A stretch of DNA of 9,444 nucleotides from Cryomorphaceae bacterium. GTDB lineage: Bacteria > Bacteroidota > Bacteroidia > Flavobacteriales > Schleiferiaceae. Each line of letters opens with the position of its first letter. Positions within the stretch are counted from its first letter, which is position 1. The stretch covers positions 1-9,444 of the forward strand of contig DMCR01000080.1 in the NCBI GenBank assembly GCA_003445735.1, given 5' to 3'. Of this stretch, positions 1-6,867 are shown one piece after another. Below the pieces are notes generated by a model. It did not search any database and was not told the origin of the DNA. It saw only the letters and a program-made list of their open reading frames with translations. A program made the position numbers and the translations under genes.

Positions 1-8
1 AGATATAG

Positions 9-39
9 GAGCCCCGCCGCTTGGCGGGGCTCTTTTTTT
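9..39 (+). terminator. Rho-independent terminator of a gene upstream of the window
   Basis: A perfect 10-bp GC-rich stem (9-18 paired with 23-32) closes a four-base loop GCTT and is followed by seven T residues (33-39). This is a textbook intrinsic terminator for a + strand transcript that enters from outside the window. It ends only 16 bases before the next start codon, which is unusually close. Confidence 0.93.
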
Positions 40-55
40 GCCTCATTTTTGACCT

Positions 56-1096
56 ATGAGAAAATTCCTCCTTTTAATCCCGACACTGTGCGTGTGGAGT
101 TGCCAAAGTATGGGCGGTAAAGCCACTGAAGTTCAAGAGACTCGGGTCGAGGCTTCGGCTGCACAGCGTACTACAACTTTGGACAGCTTGAATGACATTA
201 TTCGCTATGCGCCCAATGATATGGAAGCATTGGAGGCGCGTGCTGAGGTGTATTTACGTCAACAGAATTTGAAATATGCGACGGCCGATGTGGCGGCGGT
301 ATTGCAATTAGATAGTTCGCGAACTAAGGCATTGGAGTTGTGGGGGGATATCAGTTTTTCTACGAACCAAACGCGTCAAAGCAGAGATGCTTGGCAAAAA
401 TGTATGGCGGAGGATCCGGATAATGTACCGTGTCGATTGAAGATGGCGGAGTTGTATCATATAGTGACTGAGTTTGAGAAGAGTGCGGAATTGGTAGATG
501 AGGTCATAGAAATGGACCCATCAAATCCAGAAGCTCATTTCTTGAAAGGTCTGTTGATGCGCGATGCCGTAGGCGATACCATAAGAGCACTAGAGTGGTT
601 TCAAAAAGCCATCGATTTGGATCCAGAATATATCGAAGCATTAGACATGTGCGGGGTGTTGTACAGCGCATTGGGTAATCCTTTAGCGTTGGCATACTTC
701 AACCGCCTAGTAGAGTTGCAACCTCAGAACAGAATAGCATTATACAATAGAGGTATGTTCCATTTGGGAATGCAGGATTGGAATCGGGCTTTGGAAGATT
801 TTACGACCTGTACACAATTGGACCCAGATGATATAGAAAGTTGGTTTAATCTCGGCTACATTCACTTGCAGTTGCAATTGTATCCTGAAGCTCGAGGCTA
901 TTTCAACACAGCCTTACGGATTCAACCTGTGAATCATCGCGCCTTATATGCCCGAGGCTATTGCTTTGAACTTTTGGGCGATATCAAGAATGCGGAGTCG
1001 GATTACCGCGAGGCGTTGAGCTATAATCCAAACCATGAAGGGTCTAAACAGGGAATGCAGCGCATGCAAATAGCGCGTGCTCAAGTAGGTCAATAA
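56..1096 (+). CDS. TPR-repeat lipoprotein
   Basis: A 346-residue protein with a short basic N-terminus, a hydrophobic stretch and a cysteine at residue 16 (VWSC), consistent with a Bacteroidota lipoprotein signal and a membrane-anchored periplasmic or surface location. The rest is built of about eight helical tetratricopeptide repeats from roughly residue 40 to 335. The typical spacing of small and aromatic residues is visible, and units end in DP-x-N/D-type turns such as MDPSNPEA, LDPEYIEA and LDPDDIES. TPR proteins are scaffolds for protein-protein contacts; the partner cannot be read from the sequence. No enzymatic domain is seen. The start at 56 is chosen because it gives the complete signal sequence. 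The gene stands alone: a terminator ends 16 bases upstream and a 193-base spacer follows. TPR lipoproteins are common in Bacteroidota, so a specific name is not justified. Confidence 0.88.
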   Translation: MRKFLLLIPTLCVWSCQSMGGKATEVQETRVEASAAQRTTTLDSLNDIIRYAPNDMEALEARAEVYLRQQNLKYATADVAAVLQLDSSRTKALELWGDISFSTNQTRQSRDAWQKCMAEDPDNVPCRLKMAELYHIVTEFEKSAELVDEVIEMDPSNPEAHFLKGLLMRDAVGDTIRALEWFQKAIDLDPEYIEALDMCGVLYSALGNPLALAYFNRLVELQPQNRIALYNRGMFHLGMQDWNRALEDFTTCTQLDPDDIESWFNLGYIHLQLQLYPEARGYFNTALRIQPVNHRALYARGYCFELLGDIKNAESDYREALSYNPNHEGSKQGMQRMQIARAQVGQ

Positions 1097-1289
1097 ATTA
1101 ATTCAGCAACCTAATTTGGTTAGTCTGACATGATGCCGTCGACGCCGATGTCGACTTTAGAGGTCTAAAATAAGTTCCGGTCGTGTACAATTTGTAAGTA
1201 GAACTGCGCAGCAAAGAACTTGGATGGAGTGCTTCATATTGTGTACATTAAAGGACCTATTCCGATTGTACCTCTAAAATTTTTTCCTA
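1097..1289. other. Intergenic spacer with small repeats
   Basis: This 193-base stretch between the TPR gene and the oligopeptidase gene has no convincing coding sequence and no clear terminator for the TPR gene. It holds two copies of the palindrome GTCGAC (1138-1143 and 1150-1155), two copies of GTGTACA (1183-1189 and 1241-1247), and a 9-bp inverted pair TTTAGAGGT (1156-1164) and ACCTCTAAA (1270-1278). These could be regulator sites or chance. Confidence 0.5.
1220..1251 (+). promoter_or_regulatory. Weak candidate promoter for the oligopeptidase-ABC pair
   Basis: A TTG at 1220-1222 lies 21 bases before TACATTAA at 1244-1251. This partly fits the Bacteroidota -33/-7 pattern of TTG followed by TAnnTTTG, but the last two -7 bases are wrong. 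A start site near 1258 would leave a leader of about 30 bases. No better candidate is visible in the spacer. Confidence 0.25.
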
Positions 1290-3407
1290 ATGCGACAAAA
1301 GGCAATCTTAGGTTTTAGTTTTGTGACCCTTCTTACCCAATGCACTATGAGTGATACAACGCCTATGGGCGAACCTAGAGCAAAAGAAATTCCATTTGAA
1401 ATGACCGAGCACGGGGATACTCGTGTGGATGAATTCTACTGGCTGCGCGAGCGCGAGAACCCAGAAGTCATTGACTATTTGAATGCTGAGAATGCCTACC
1501 GTGAGAAAATCATGGCCGGCACTGAGGATTTACAAGGCCGATTATACGATGAGATGGTCGCGCGTATTAAAAAAGACGATAGCTCTGTGCCTTACGAATT
1601 GGACGGATATTTCTATTATACCCGCTACGAGGGAGACCTTGAGTACCCGTTATACTGTCGTAAGCAGGGATCGTTAGAGGCGGAAGAAGAGATCATGCTG
1701 AATGTTAATGAGCTGGCGGAAGGGCATGAATACTTCCAGGTAGTTGGCTTGAGCATGCACCCGTCAAATCAAAAAATTTCCTTTGGGGTGGATACGGTGA
1801 GCCGTAGAATCTACACCATCTATACGAAGGATTTGGTAAGTGGTGCCATCGACGTGGTGACAGAGAAAGAGTGTACTGGCGGCTCGACGTGGAGTGCGGA
1901 TGGAAACTATTTGTTCTATACTGTGAAAGATTTGGAAACCCTGCGCAGCGATAAGATCAAACGCTGGGATGCCCACGCCGGGAAGCACGAAATCATCTTT
2001 GAAGAAAAGGACGAGACATTCTCGACCTTCGTATATAAGACACGTAGCAAGGCATACATCATCATCGGCAGTGGCTCGACCATGAGCGATGAATATAGAT
2101 TCATTCCGGCCAATGACCCACTGGCGGAGTTTCAAATGATTCAGTCTCGTGAGCGCGGCTTGGAATACGGTGTGAGCCATTTTGGTGAGCACTTCTATAT
2201 TCGCACCAACGCGGATGAGGCGACGAATTTTAAATTGGTCAAAGCTCCTGTTACGAATCCTTCAAAAGCACAATGGGAAGATGTCATCGCCCATCGCGAG
2301 GATGTGTATCTCGAATCTATGGAGCTCTTCTCTGATTATTTAGTGCTTGAGGAACGCTCTGATGGACTTACGCATTTGCGTATTCAGCCTTGGGACGGTG
2401 AGGCGTACTACCTTCCTTTTGAAGAGGAAGTATATATGGTCTACCTCGGCAACAATCCTAGTTTTGATCAGGGTCACCTGCGCTATGGATATACTTCGCT
2501 AACCACACCAGGGAGCGTGATAGATTACGACTTTAAGACGGGAGAAAAGACCGTACAAAAGCAGCAAGAAGTGATAGGCGGCTACGATGCTAGTGCTTAT
2601 GAAACCAAGCGTTTATGGGCAACTGCGAACGATGGCACGAAGGTGCCTGTATCCATTGTGTATAAGAAGAGCATGCTTCGTGAAAACGGACCTAACCCCA
2701 CCTTGCTATATGGCTACGGAAGTTATGGAATCACCATCGACCCTTCGTTTTCAAGCGTTAGGTTGAGCCTACTCGATCGCGGATTTGTATATGCTATTGC
2801 CCATATTCGTGGCTCGCAATACATGGGCCGTCCTTGGTATGAGAACGGTAAGATGTTTGAAAAGAAAAATACATTTTCCGACTTTATTTCCTGTGCCGAG
2901 GTACTGATCGAGAAAGGTTATGCTATCCCAGAAACCCTTATGGCTATGGGTGGCAGTGCTGGCGGATTATTGATGGGTGCAGTGGTAAACGACCGTCCGG
3001 ATCTGTTCCGCGGTGTGATCGCCGCCGTGCCTTTTGTCGATGTGGTGACCACCATGTTGGACGAAAGTATTCCGCTTACTACGGGTGAGTTCGACGAGTG
3101 GGGAAATCCTAAGAATGAAGACAGCTACCACTATATGAAATCCTACAGTCCGTATGATAATGTCAAGGCTCAGGATTATCCGGCCATGCTTATCACTACG
3201 GGTCTACATGATAGTCAAGTGCAGTATTGGGAACCTGCAAAGTGGATGGCGCGTCTTAGAAAGACCCGCACGAATCCAGAACAGCCACTGCTCATGTATT
3301 GCAATATGGATACAGGACACGGTGGCGCCTCAGGAAGATTTGCGGCCTTGAAGGAGACGGCCATGGAATATGCATTCTTTTTAGATTTGATGGGAATTAA
3401 ATCATGA
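1290..3407 (+). CDS. ptrB: Oligopeptidase B-like S9A family serine peptidase, lipoprotein form
   Basis: A 705-residue prolyl-oligopeptidase-family enzyme most like oligopeptidase B, which cuts short peptides after Arg or Lys. The first ~18 residues form a signal ending at Cys18 (LLTQC), suggesting an envelope-anchored lipoprotein rather than the cytosolic form known from enterobacteria. Residues ~30-425 look like the beta-propeller gate and ~430-705 the alpha/beta-hydrolase domain. The triad is readable: Ser556 in GGSAGG, Asp641 in HDSQVQYWEPAKW and His677 in GHGG. The S1-pocket segment reads GEFDEWGNP (Glu600, Asp602); in enterobacterial OpB this segment is GEFEEW, where acidic residues determine basic-residue specificity. 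The length matches the family (about 690) plus a signal, and no frame break is seen. The stop overlaps the next start (ATGA), implying coupled translation with the ABC ATPase. The family call is secure; the symbol is given by similarity. Confidence 0.93.
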   Translation: MRQKAILGFSFVTLLTQCTMSDTTPMGEPRAKEIPFEMTEHGDTRVDEFYWLRERENPEVIDYLNAENAYREKIMAGTEDLQGRLYDEMVARIKKDDSSVPYELDGYFYYTRYEGDLEYPLYCRKQGSLEAEEEIMLNVNELAEGHEYFQVVGLSMHPSNQKISFGVDTVSRRIYTIYTKDLVSGAIDVVTEKECTGGSTWSADGNYLFYTVKDLETLRSDKIKRWDAHAGKHEIIFEEKDETFSTFVYKTRSKAYIIIGSGSTMSDEYRFIPANDPLAEFQMIQSRERGLEYGVSHFGEHFYIRTNADEATNFKLVKAPVTNPSKAQWEDVIAHREDVYLESMELFSDYLVLEERSDGLTHLRIQPWDGEAYYLPFEEEVYMVYLGNNPSFDQGHLRYGYTSLTTPGSVIDYDFKTGEKTVQKQQEVIGGYDASAYETKRLWATANDGTKVPVSIVYKKSMLRENGPNPTLLYGYGSYGITIDPSFSSVRLSLLDRGFVYAIAHIRGSQYMGRPWYENGKMFEKKNTFSDFISCAEVLIEKGYAIPETLMAMGGSAGGLLMGAVVNDRPDLFRGVIAAVPFVDVVTTMLDESIPLTTGEFDEWGNPKNEDSYHYMKSYSPYDNVKAQDYPAMLITTGLHDSQVQYWEPAKWMARLRKTRTNPEQPLLMYCNMDTGHGGASGRFAALKETAMEYAFFLDLMGIKS

Positions 3408-4090
3408 GTATCCTCGTTGAAAATATCACCAAATTCTATGGGCCTCAGAAGGCCTTGAATACTATTTCTTTAGAGATAAAGCGCGGGCAGATCACTGGGT
3501 TATTGGGGCCAAATGGCGCTGGGAAAAGTACGCTTATGAAAATCATCACTGGCTCGGTCATTCCGGACGAAGGAACGGTCACTGTAGATGGCGTGAATGT
3601 GGCGGATGATCCACTAAAGGTGCAGCGCACATTGGGGTATTTGCCGGAGCACAATCCGCAGTATCTCGAACTTTATGTGAAGGAATATTTGGCATATGTA
3701 GCATCGGTATATAAGGTGCCCAATTCCCGAGTAGATGAGGTAATCGCTCAAACCATCTTAGAGCCAGAGCAGCACAAAAAAATTGGTGCCTTATCCAAAG
3801 GATATCGCCAACGTGTAGGATTAGCAGCCGCCCTAATCCCAGATCCGGCTGTATTGATCCTAGACGAACCGACCACAGGTTTAGACCCTGCGCAATTAGT
3901 AGAAATCCGTGCTTTACTCAAGGAAATTGCTGCTGATAAGACGGTCCTTTTCTCCACCCACATCATGCAAGAAGTGGTGGAGTTATGTTCTAGTTGCGTA
4001 TTCCTTGCAGATGGCGAATTGAAGCAGGTGTTGACTGAAACTGAAATCCAAAAAGGCCCAAAACACCTCGAAGATATTTTTGGAAAGTAG
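3404..4090 (+). CDS. gldA: GldA-like ABC transporter ATP-binding protein
   Basis: A 228-residue ABC ATPase with every core motif: Walker A GPNGAGKST (35-43), signature LSKGYRQRVG (130-139), Walker B VLILDE (150-155), D-loop GLDP (159-162) and switch His186. The stretch YLPEHNPQYLELYVKEYL (79-96), with Glu where many ABC proteins have the Q-loop Gln, is typical of the GldA group of ABC-2-type exporters. In Flavobacterium, GldA works with the membrane proteins GldF and GldG and is linked to gliding. No permease gene lies next to it here. From memory of the family, GldA proteins are usually near 300 residues, so the C-terminal extension appears to be missing. The end is clean, with no continuing frame seen. 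It overlaps the peptidase stop by four bases and converges with the 4134-4592 gene. ABC ATPase is certain; the GldA assignment is likely, and a gliding role is not implied. Confidence 0.87.
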   Translation: MSILVENITKFYGPQKALNTISLEIKRGQITGLLGPNGAGKSTLMKIITGSVIPDEGTVTVDGVNVADDPLKVQRTLGYLPEHNPQYLELYVKEYLAYVASVYKVPNSRVDEVIAQTILEPEQHKKIGALSKGYRQRVGLAAALIPDPAVLILDEPTTGLDPAQLVEIRALLKEIAADKTVLFSTHIMQEVVELCSSCVFLADGELKQVLTETEIQKGPKHLEDIFGK

Positions 4091-4093
4091 AAT

Positions 4094-4121
4094 AGCCCAG
4101 GAACTATCAAATCCCTGGGCT
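4094..4121. terminator. Weak hairpin between convergent genes
   Basis: An 8-bp perfect inverted repeat, AGCCCAGG (4094-4101) and CCTGGGCT (4114-4121), encloses a 12-base loop. It lies just after the ABC gene stop and before the stop of the opposing gene. No T tract directly follows on either strand, so it may terminate weakly in both directions or act as an RNA 3' end stabiliser. Confidence 0.45.
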
Positions 4122-4133
4122 GTCAGGAGGTTG

Positions 4134-4592
4134 TTATTTTACCACCACAGATCCTCGGAAAAACTTAACAGTCATTCCAACACCCAAAAGGGCAATGACT
4201 CCGTGATAGATTGGCAGTATATCAGGTATTCCTAAATCGAAACCGAGTAAGTGTAACACCGGTATGACGCCGTTGATTGAAGTAATACAAATGGCAATTC
4301 TCTTTTGAGCGAAATAGGCCGCTTTATTGGAGTTGTCAAAAGGATGAGTAACAAATGGATACATCAAAACTGCTTGTAATCCGTAGAGTAATCCAGTTGA
4401 AATCATAATCATCTCAGCTTCACCAGTACCACCAGTTTGAACAGCCGATATCATGTTGGCTAAAAATACCATGACGCCAAACCAAAATAGTCCGTGTCTT
4501 GTGAAAATTAGCTTTTGAGTGATGACACCATATACACACATTAAAGTGAGTACTGATGCAATAATTACAGGAACGAGCATTCCATCTTCCAT
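4134..4592 (-). CDS. Small multi-span membrane protein, function unknown
   Basis: A 152-residue very hydrophobic protein. Candidate membrane segments lie near residues 6-25, 35-53, 61-81, 99-118 and 125-145, so four or five spans are plausible. The polar loops are short: QKLIFTRHG (26-34), a Gly-rich turn near 53-58, and a basic loop HPFDNSNKAAYFAQKR (83-98). No catalytic motif or known family signature was recognised. A second in-frame Met at residue 5 could be the start; the upstream bases do not decide. It is the last gene of the three-gene minus-strand cluster, 43 bases after the DsrE-like gene, and shares their direction, so co-transcription is likely. It may belong to a family of small uncharacterised Bacteroidota membrane proteins. 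Confidence 0.72.
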   Translation of the reverse strand: MEDGMLVPVIIASVLTLMCVYGVITQKLIFTRHGLFWFGVMVFLANMISAVQTGGTGEAEMIMISTGLLYGLQAVLMYPFVTHPFDNSNKAAYFAQKRIAICITSINGVIPVLHLLGFDLGIPDILPIYHGVIALLGVGMTVKFFRGSVVVK

Positions 4593-4635
4593 AGTTTATA
4601 GAGTGTTATGGCCCAATTGGACCGGGTTAATAATA

Positions 4636-5109
4636 CTAATAAGAAAAAACAAGGTCAGCCTTGGCGCTTTCCTCAATAAGCTGTTTTGGATAGCTCCAAT
4701 TTATATTTTCTATTCCAATGAGGATTTCAGATGCATTTTCTTGGGTAACTCCATAGGTTATAAAGGACCCTTCGGAAACGTGAATTATACCGCCTTCTCT
4801 TGAAAACTGTTCTAATTTCGATATAGCCATTTCACTCATTTTGGAATCTCCTCCACCATGCTTTGTGGCGGTATGAATATTTGAGATAACATCCTTTATT
4901 AGAATTTGTACTCCATCAGCTGCAGCAAAGTATATAACCTCGTGTCCTTGATTCAAAGCTTCGCTAGCGGCATGAATGGACATCAAAGCAGCAGAAGGAT
5001 TTTTTATCGGGTCGGAGGTTAAATGAATAAAGTATTTTTTTGTTTGAGCGTTCATAGCGGTACTAATTATTATGAATAATATGAAGCTAATAATTCTCTT
5101 AGTAACCAT
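4636..5109 (-). CDS. Exported DsrE-like protein lacking the usual cysteines
   Basis: A 157-residue protein with a clear signal peptide (1-21, cleavage likely after MNA before Gln22), so it should act in the periplasm. The mature part resembles the DsrE/DsrF-like fold: a first strand with FIHLTSDP (27-34), a helix with the small-residue pattern AALMSIHAASEAL, then GHEVIYFAAADGVQIL (55-70), matching the family pattern of a hydrophobic strand ending in a Gly. Family members usually carry a Cys-x-x-Cys in a VCxxCxxARG-like segment. Here the corresponding position appears to read VSEGSFITYG (111-120), with Ser112 and Ser115, and the whole protein contains no cysteine. Sulfur transfer is therefore unlikely; a binding or structural role is possible. 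The start is six bases after the upstream stop, so it is surely co-transcribed with it. Confidence 0.75.
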   Translation of the reverse strand: MVTKRIISFILFIIISTAMNAQTKKYFIHLTSDPIKNPSAALMSIHAASEALNQGHEVIYFAAADGVQILIKDVISNIHTATKHGGGDSKMSEMAISKLEQFSREGGIIHVSEGSFITYGVTQENASEILIGIENINWSYPKQLIEESAKADLVFSY

Positions 5110-5115
5110 AGCGCA

Positions 5116-5544
5116 TTAGTTAATGTTAAATACCTTACGATAGATTTCGGTGTCGATTATGACCTGATATTTGGCTTTTATCTCATCAACAAAAGCTTCA
5201 TAATCTGGACCTTGATCATGTGATGCAGCATATACTTCAGCACTTGGATAAGAACTCACCAAGGCATATCTATATTGGTCTGCCTCATTATCATCAGCAA
5301 CCTTGAGCACGGTATAGTTTTTACCGTAACCAGAGGCGATAAAAAAGGAATTCAGTTTTTCTATATCTGCGATGTACTCATCTTCACTAATTCCATCAGG
5401 CAGATCAAAAAGATGTATGGACATTTGCGAGATGTTTTCCTGCACCGAAGATGCTTCAATTGACTCGATATTCGAGACTTCTTCAACATTCTGTGAGCAA
5501 GCAAACATACTTAGTAGAAGGGTGCAAATCACTAATTTTTTCAT
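5116..5544 (-). CDS. Small lipoprotein with possible dimeric alpha/beta-barrel domain
   Basis: A 142-residue protein that starts with a lipoprotein signal ending at Cys16 (SMFAC). A Ser/Glu-rich spacer (17-40) follows, and then a domain of about 100 residues. The domain begins with a strand (QMSIHLFDL), an acidic helix, a strand near YTVLKVA, an YRYALVSSYPS strand and an amphipathic helix (YEAFVDEIKAKY), and ends IIDTEIYRKVF. This beta-alpha-beta order fits the ferredoxin-like dimeric alpha/beta-barrel superfamily (the fold of antibiotic-biosynthesis-monooxygenase and stress-barrel proteins), but no diagnostic residue was recognised. It is the first gene of the minus-strand cluster, six bases before the DsrE-like start, which suggests a shared envelope function. 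No clear consensus promoter was found in the 199 bases between it and the tRNA. Confidence 0.7.
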   Translation of the reverse strand: MKKLVICTLLLSMFACSQNVEEVSNIESIEASSVQENISQMSIHLFDLPDGISEDEYIADIEKLNSFFIASGYGKNYTVLKVADDNEADQYRYALVSSYPSAEVYAASHDQGPDYEAFVDEIKAKYQVIIDTEIYRKVFNIN

Positions 5545-5699
5545 GGTTTAAAGTTTATGTTGGTTGACTCTAAGTAAGTTATGAAAATATGTGTGATACC
5601 CCATTAAATATCATCATTAAACTTGAACAAGCATCAATAGAAAGTGTCTTTGCTGATGGACCACTCTTTTATACTTACACTTTTTCCTTAAGTAATAGT

Positions 5700-5731
5700 T
5701 TGGTAGAATGCCAATAACCTCCCTATATTTG
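5700..5731 (+). promoter_or_regulatory. Consensus Bacteroidota promoter of tRNA-fMet
   Basis: TTTG ending at 5702 and TATATTTG at 5724-5731, separated by 21 bases, match the Bacteroidota primary sigma consensus (TTTG, then TAnnTTTG) without a mismatch. Transcription would start about 5737, giving a 5' leader of only a few bases before the mature tRNA at 5744. The pattern also supports the taxonomic reading of the window. Confidence 0.82.
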
Positions 5732-5743
5732 CCGTCCTATTAG

Positions 5744-5813
<70 letters not shown>

Positions 5814-5816
<3 letters not shown>

Positions 5817-5858
5817 CAAGGAAAAGCCTTGATGCCCAGCATCAGGGCTTTTTTTGTG
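5814..5858 (+). repeat. 45-bp direct repeat, copy 1 (tRNA 3' end plus terminator)
   Basis: This segment starts with the last three bases of the tRNA (CTA), covers CAAGG and the terminator, and ends with GTG. It matches 6875-6918 at every position but one loop base (C5836 against A6897) and one missing T in the T run. Matching stops abruptly at both edges. Confidence 0.93.
5822..5855 (+). terminator. Strong terminator of the tRNA gene
   Basis: A 14-bp stem (5822-5835 with 5839-5852, one G:T pair) closes a three-base CCA loop. The 3' arm runs into seven T residues (5849-5855). It begins five bases after the tRNA discriminator. A near-identical copy lies at 6883-6915. Confidence 0.93.
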
Positions 5859-5911
5859 TCCGTACTTGTCCTTGTTCAGCACTGTTCGCAATCCAGATAC
5901 ATGGCATAGAT

Positions 5912-5948
5912 TTTGGATTTAAGGACTTGTTTTAGTCTCATAATTTTG
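5912..5948 (+). promoter_or_regulatory. Probable promoter of the cytochrome-like gene
   Basis: TAATTTTG at 5941-5948 is an exact TAnnTTTG -7 element. The best -33 element, TTTG at 5912-5915, is 25 bases upstream, slightly longer than usual. Transcription would begin near 5955, leaving about 15 bases of leader before the ATG at 5970. This argues against the earlier in-frame ATG at 5913, which would lie upstream of the transcript. Confidence 0.5.
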
Positions 5949-5969
5949 AAATTCAATACTTTACCGCTC

Positions 5970-6800
5970 ATGAATAAATCAAAACTGATTGTTCTCATAT
6001 TGCTAACCGTCTTGGCTTTTAACTCTTGTCGAAAAACAGACTCTAATCGAACTGCGCTTGAACATGCCTATGATTGTGAATCTGTTTTAGGGCCGTTACC
6101 TGATTTTAAATACGATGATGCTGTAGAGATTCCAATGACTAAAAATGGCATGACTCTATTACACAATAGCGATAATCCAGACGATTGTGATCATCCCTTT
6201 GCCTTTAATGGTTCATGTGAATTGGGCAATAGAATGGGAAGATATGCCGGGATAAACCCTGATGGTACGGAAAATAATGATGTTGTTTTTATCACTTTTT
6301 TTAGAGGAAGTGGCCTTGGTGTAATTGGACACAAGTATTCAACAGGGCAAACATGCTTTTTCGAAATCGACGAATTAAGTGACCCAAATAACGTCCCAAC
6401 CCCTCAAGACTCTGATTATAACGACTATTGGGCTTCGCCAAGGCAGATGACTGAAGTTTTTAACTGTGTGAACTGCCATATGGCTAGTCCCTTTTTGCAT
6501 ACTCCCGCCGTGGACCAATTGAGGAACCCAAACGACACTTCAGAATTAATGTTGCCATTAACGGGTATGGCTCCTTATTTAGTTGTTGGGGAAGAGTGGC
6601 AACAACCTCATACTACTACTCTTCAGAATTCGTGTACCTCTTGTCATAGACCCCAATGCACGGATCACTTTCAGAATTACCCGTTGGACGAATTGGTCAT
6701 GCCGCCGCCCTTTGAGAATGCGACAAGCTTCGATCATAGCTCCATATCCAATGCTGATCGTCAAGCCTTAAGAGATTGGTGTACTACTTTGAATTTGTAA
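5970..6800 (+). CDS. Diheme cytochrome-c-like lipoprotein
   Basis: A 276-residue protein. The start at 5970 is preferred over an in-frame ATG at 5913 because it gives a proper lipoprotein signal (basic MNKSK, hydrophobic core, Cys20 in FNSC) and lies just after a candidate promoter. Two c-type heme-binding motifs are present: CVNCH (166-170) and CTSCH (222-226). Both sit in the C-terminal half, which suggests two hemes in a small, otherwise undescribed envelope protein. Met residues in MLPLTGM, between the motifs, could serve as axial ligands. The N-terminal ~145 residues are Asp/Asn-rich and match no family I recognise. No oxidase, peroxidase or other electron-transfer gene lies beside it. 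The gene sits between the two 45-bp repeats and has its own promoter, so it looks like a stand-alone unit. Heme binding is well supported; the electron partner is unknown. Confidence 0.85.
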   Translation: MNKSKLIVLILLTVLAFNSCRKTDSNRTALEHAYDCESVLGPLPDFKYDDAVEIPMTKNGMTLLHNSDNPDDCDHPFAFNGSCELGNRMGRYAGINPDGTENNDVVFITFFRGSGLGVIGHKYSTGQTCFFEIDELSDPNNVPTPQDSDYNDYWASPRQMTEVFNCVNCHMASPFLHTPAVDQLRNPNDTSELMLPLTGMAPYLVVGEEWQQPHTTTLQNSCTSCHRPQCTDHFQNYPLDELVMPPPFENATSFDHSSISNADRQALRDWCTTLNL

Positions 6801-6825
6801 TAGATTAGACGGATAGGGTTTTTTA

Positions 6826-6867
6826 GGAGAGGTATCGCGGGTAAACTTGACCTTATACCTATTCTCC
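6826..6867 (+). other. Bulged hairpin in the 3' untranslated region
   Basis: GGAGAGGTAT (6826-6835) can pair with ATACC (6855-6859) and TCTCC (6863-6867), leaving a three-base bulge TAT and a 19-base loop. The structure lies between the cytochrome gene stop and the terminator at 6883 and partly overlaps the 17-bp repeat that starts at 6862. It may be part of the 3' untranslated region or a remnant of inserted DNA. Confidence 0.4.

Noticed and set aside
1764..2192. 142-codon minus-strand open frame inside the oligopeptidase gene
   Set aside because: It is antisense to a well-supported enzyme domain and shows no protein-family features; a shadow frame.
3748..4110. 120-codon minus-strand open frame over the ABC gene
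   Set aside because: It is antisense to conserved ATPase motifs, with biased composition; a shadow frame.
4519..4803. 94-codon + strand open frame
   Set aside because: It spans the junction of two convincing minus-strand genes and lacks a plausible start region or domain.
5913..5969. Earlier in-frame ATG for the cytochrome-like gene
   Set aside because: It would put 19 extra residues before a complete lipoprotein signal and lies upstream of the best -7 element at 5941-5948.
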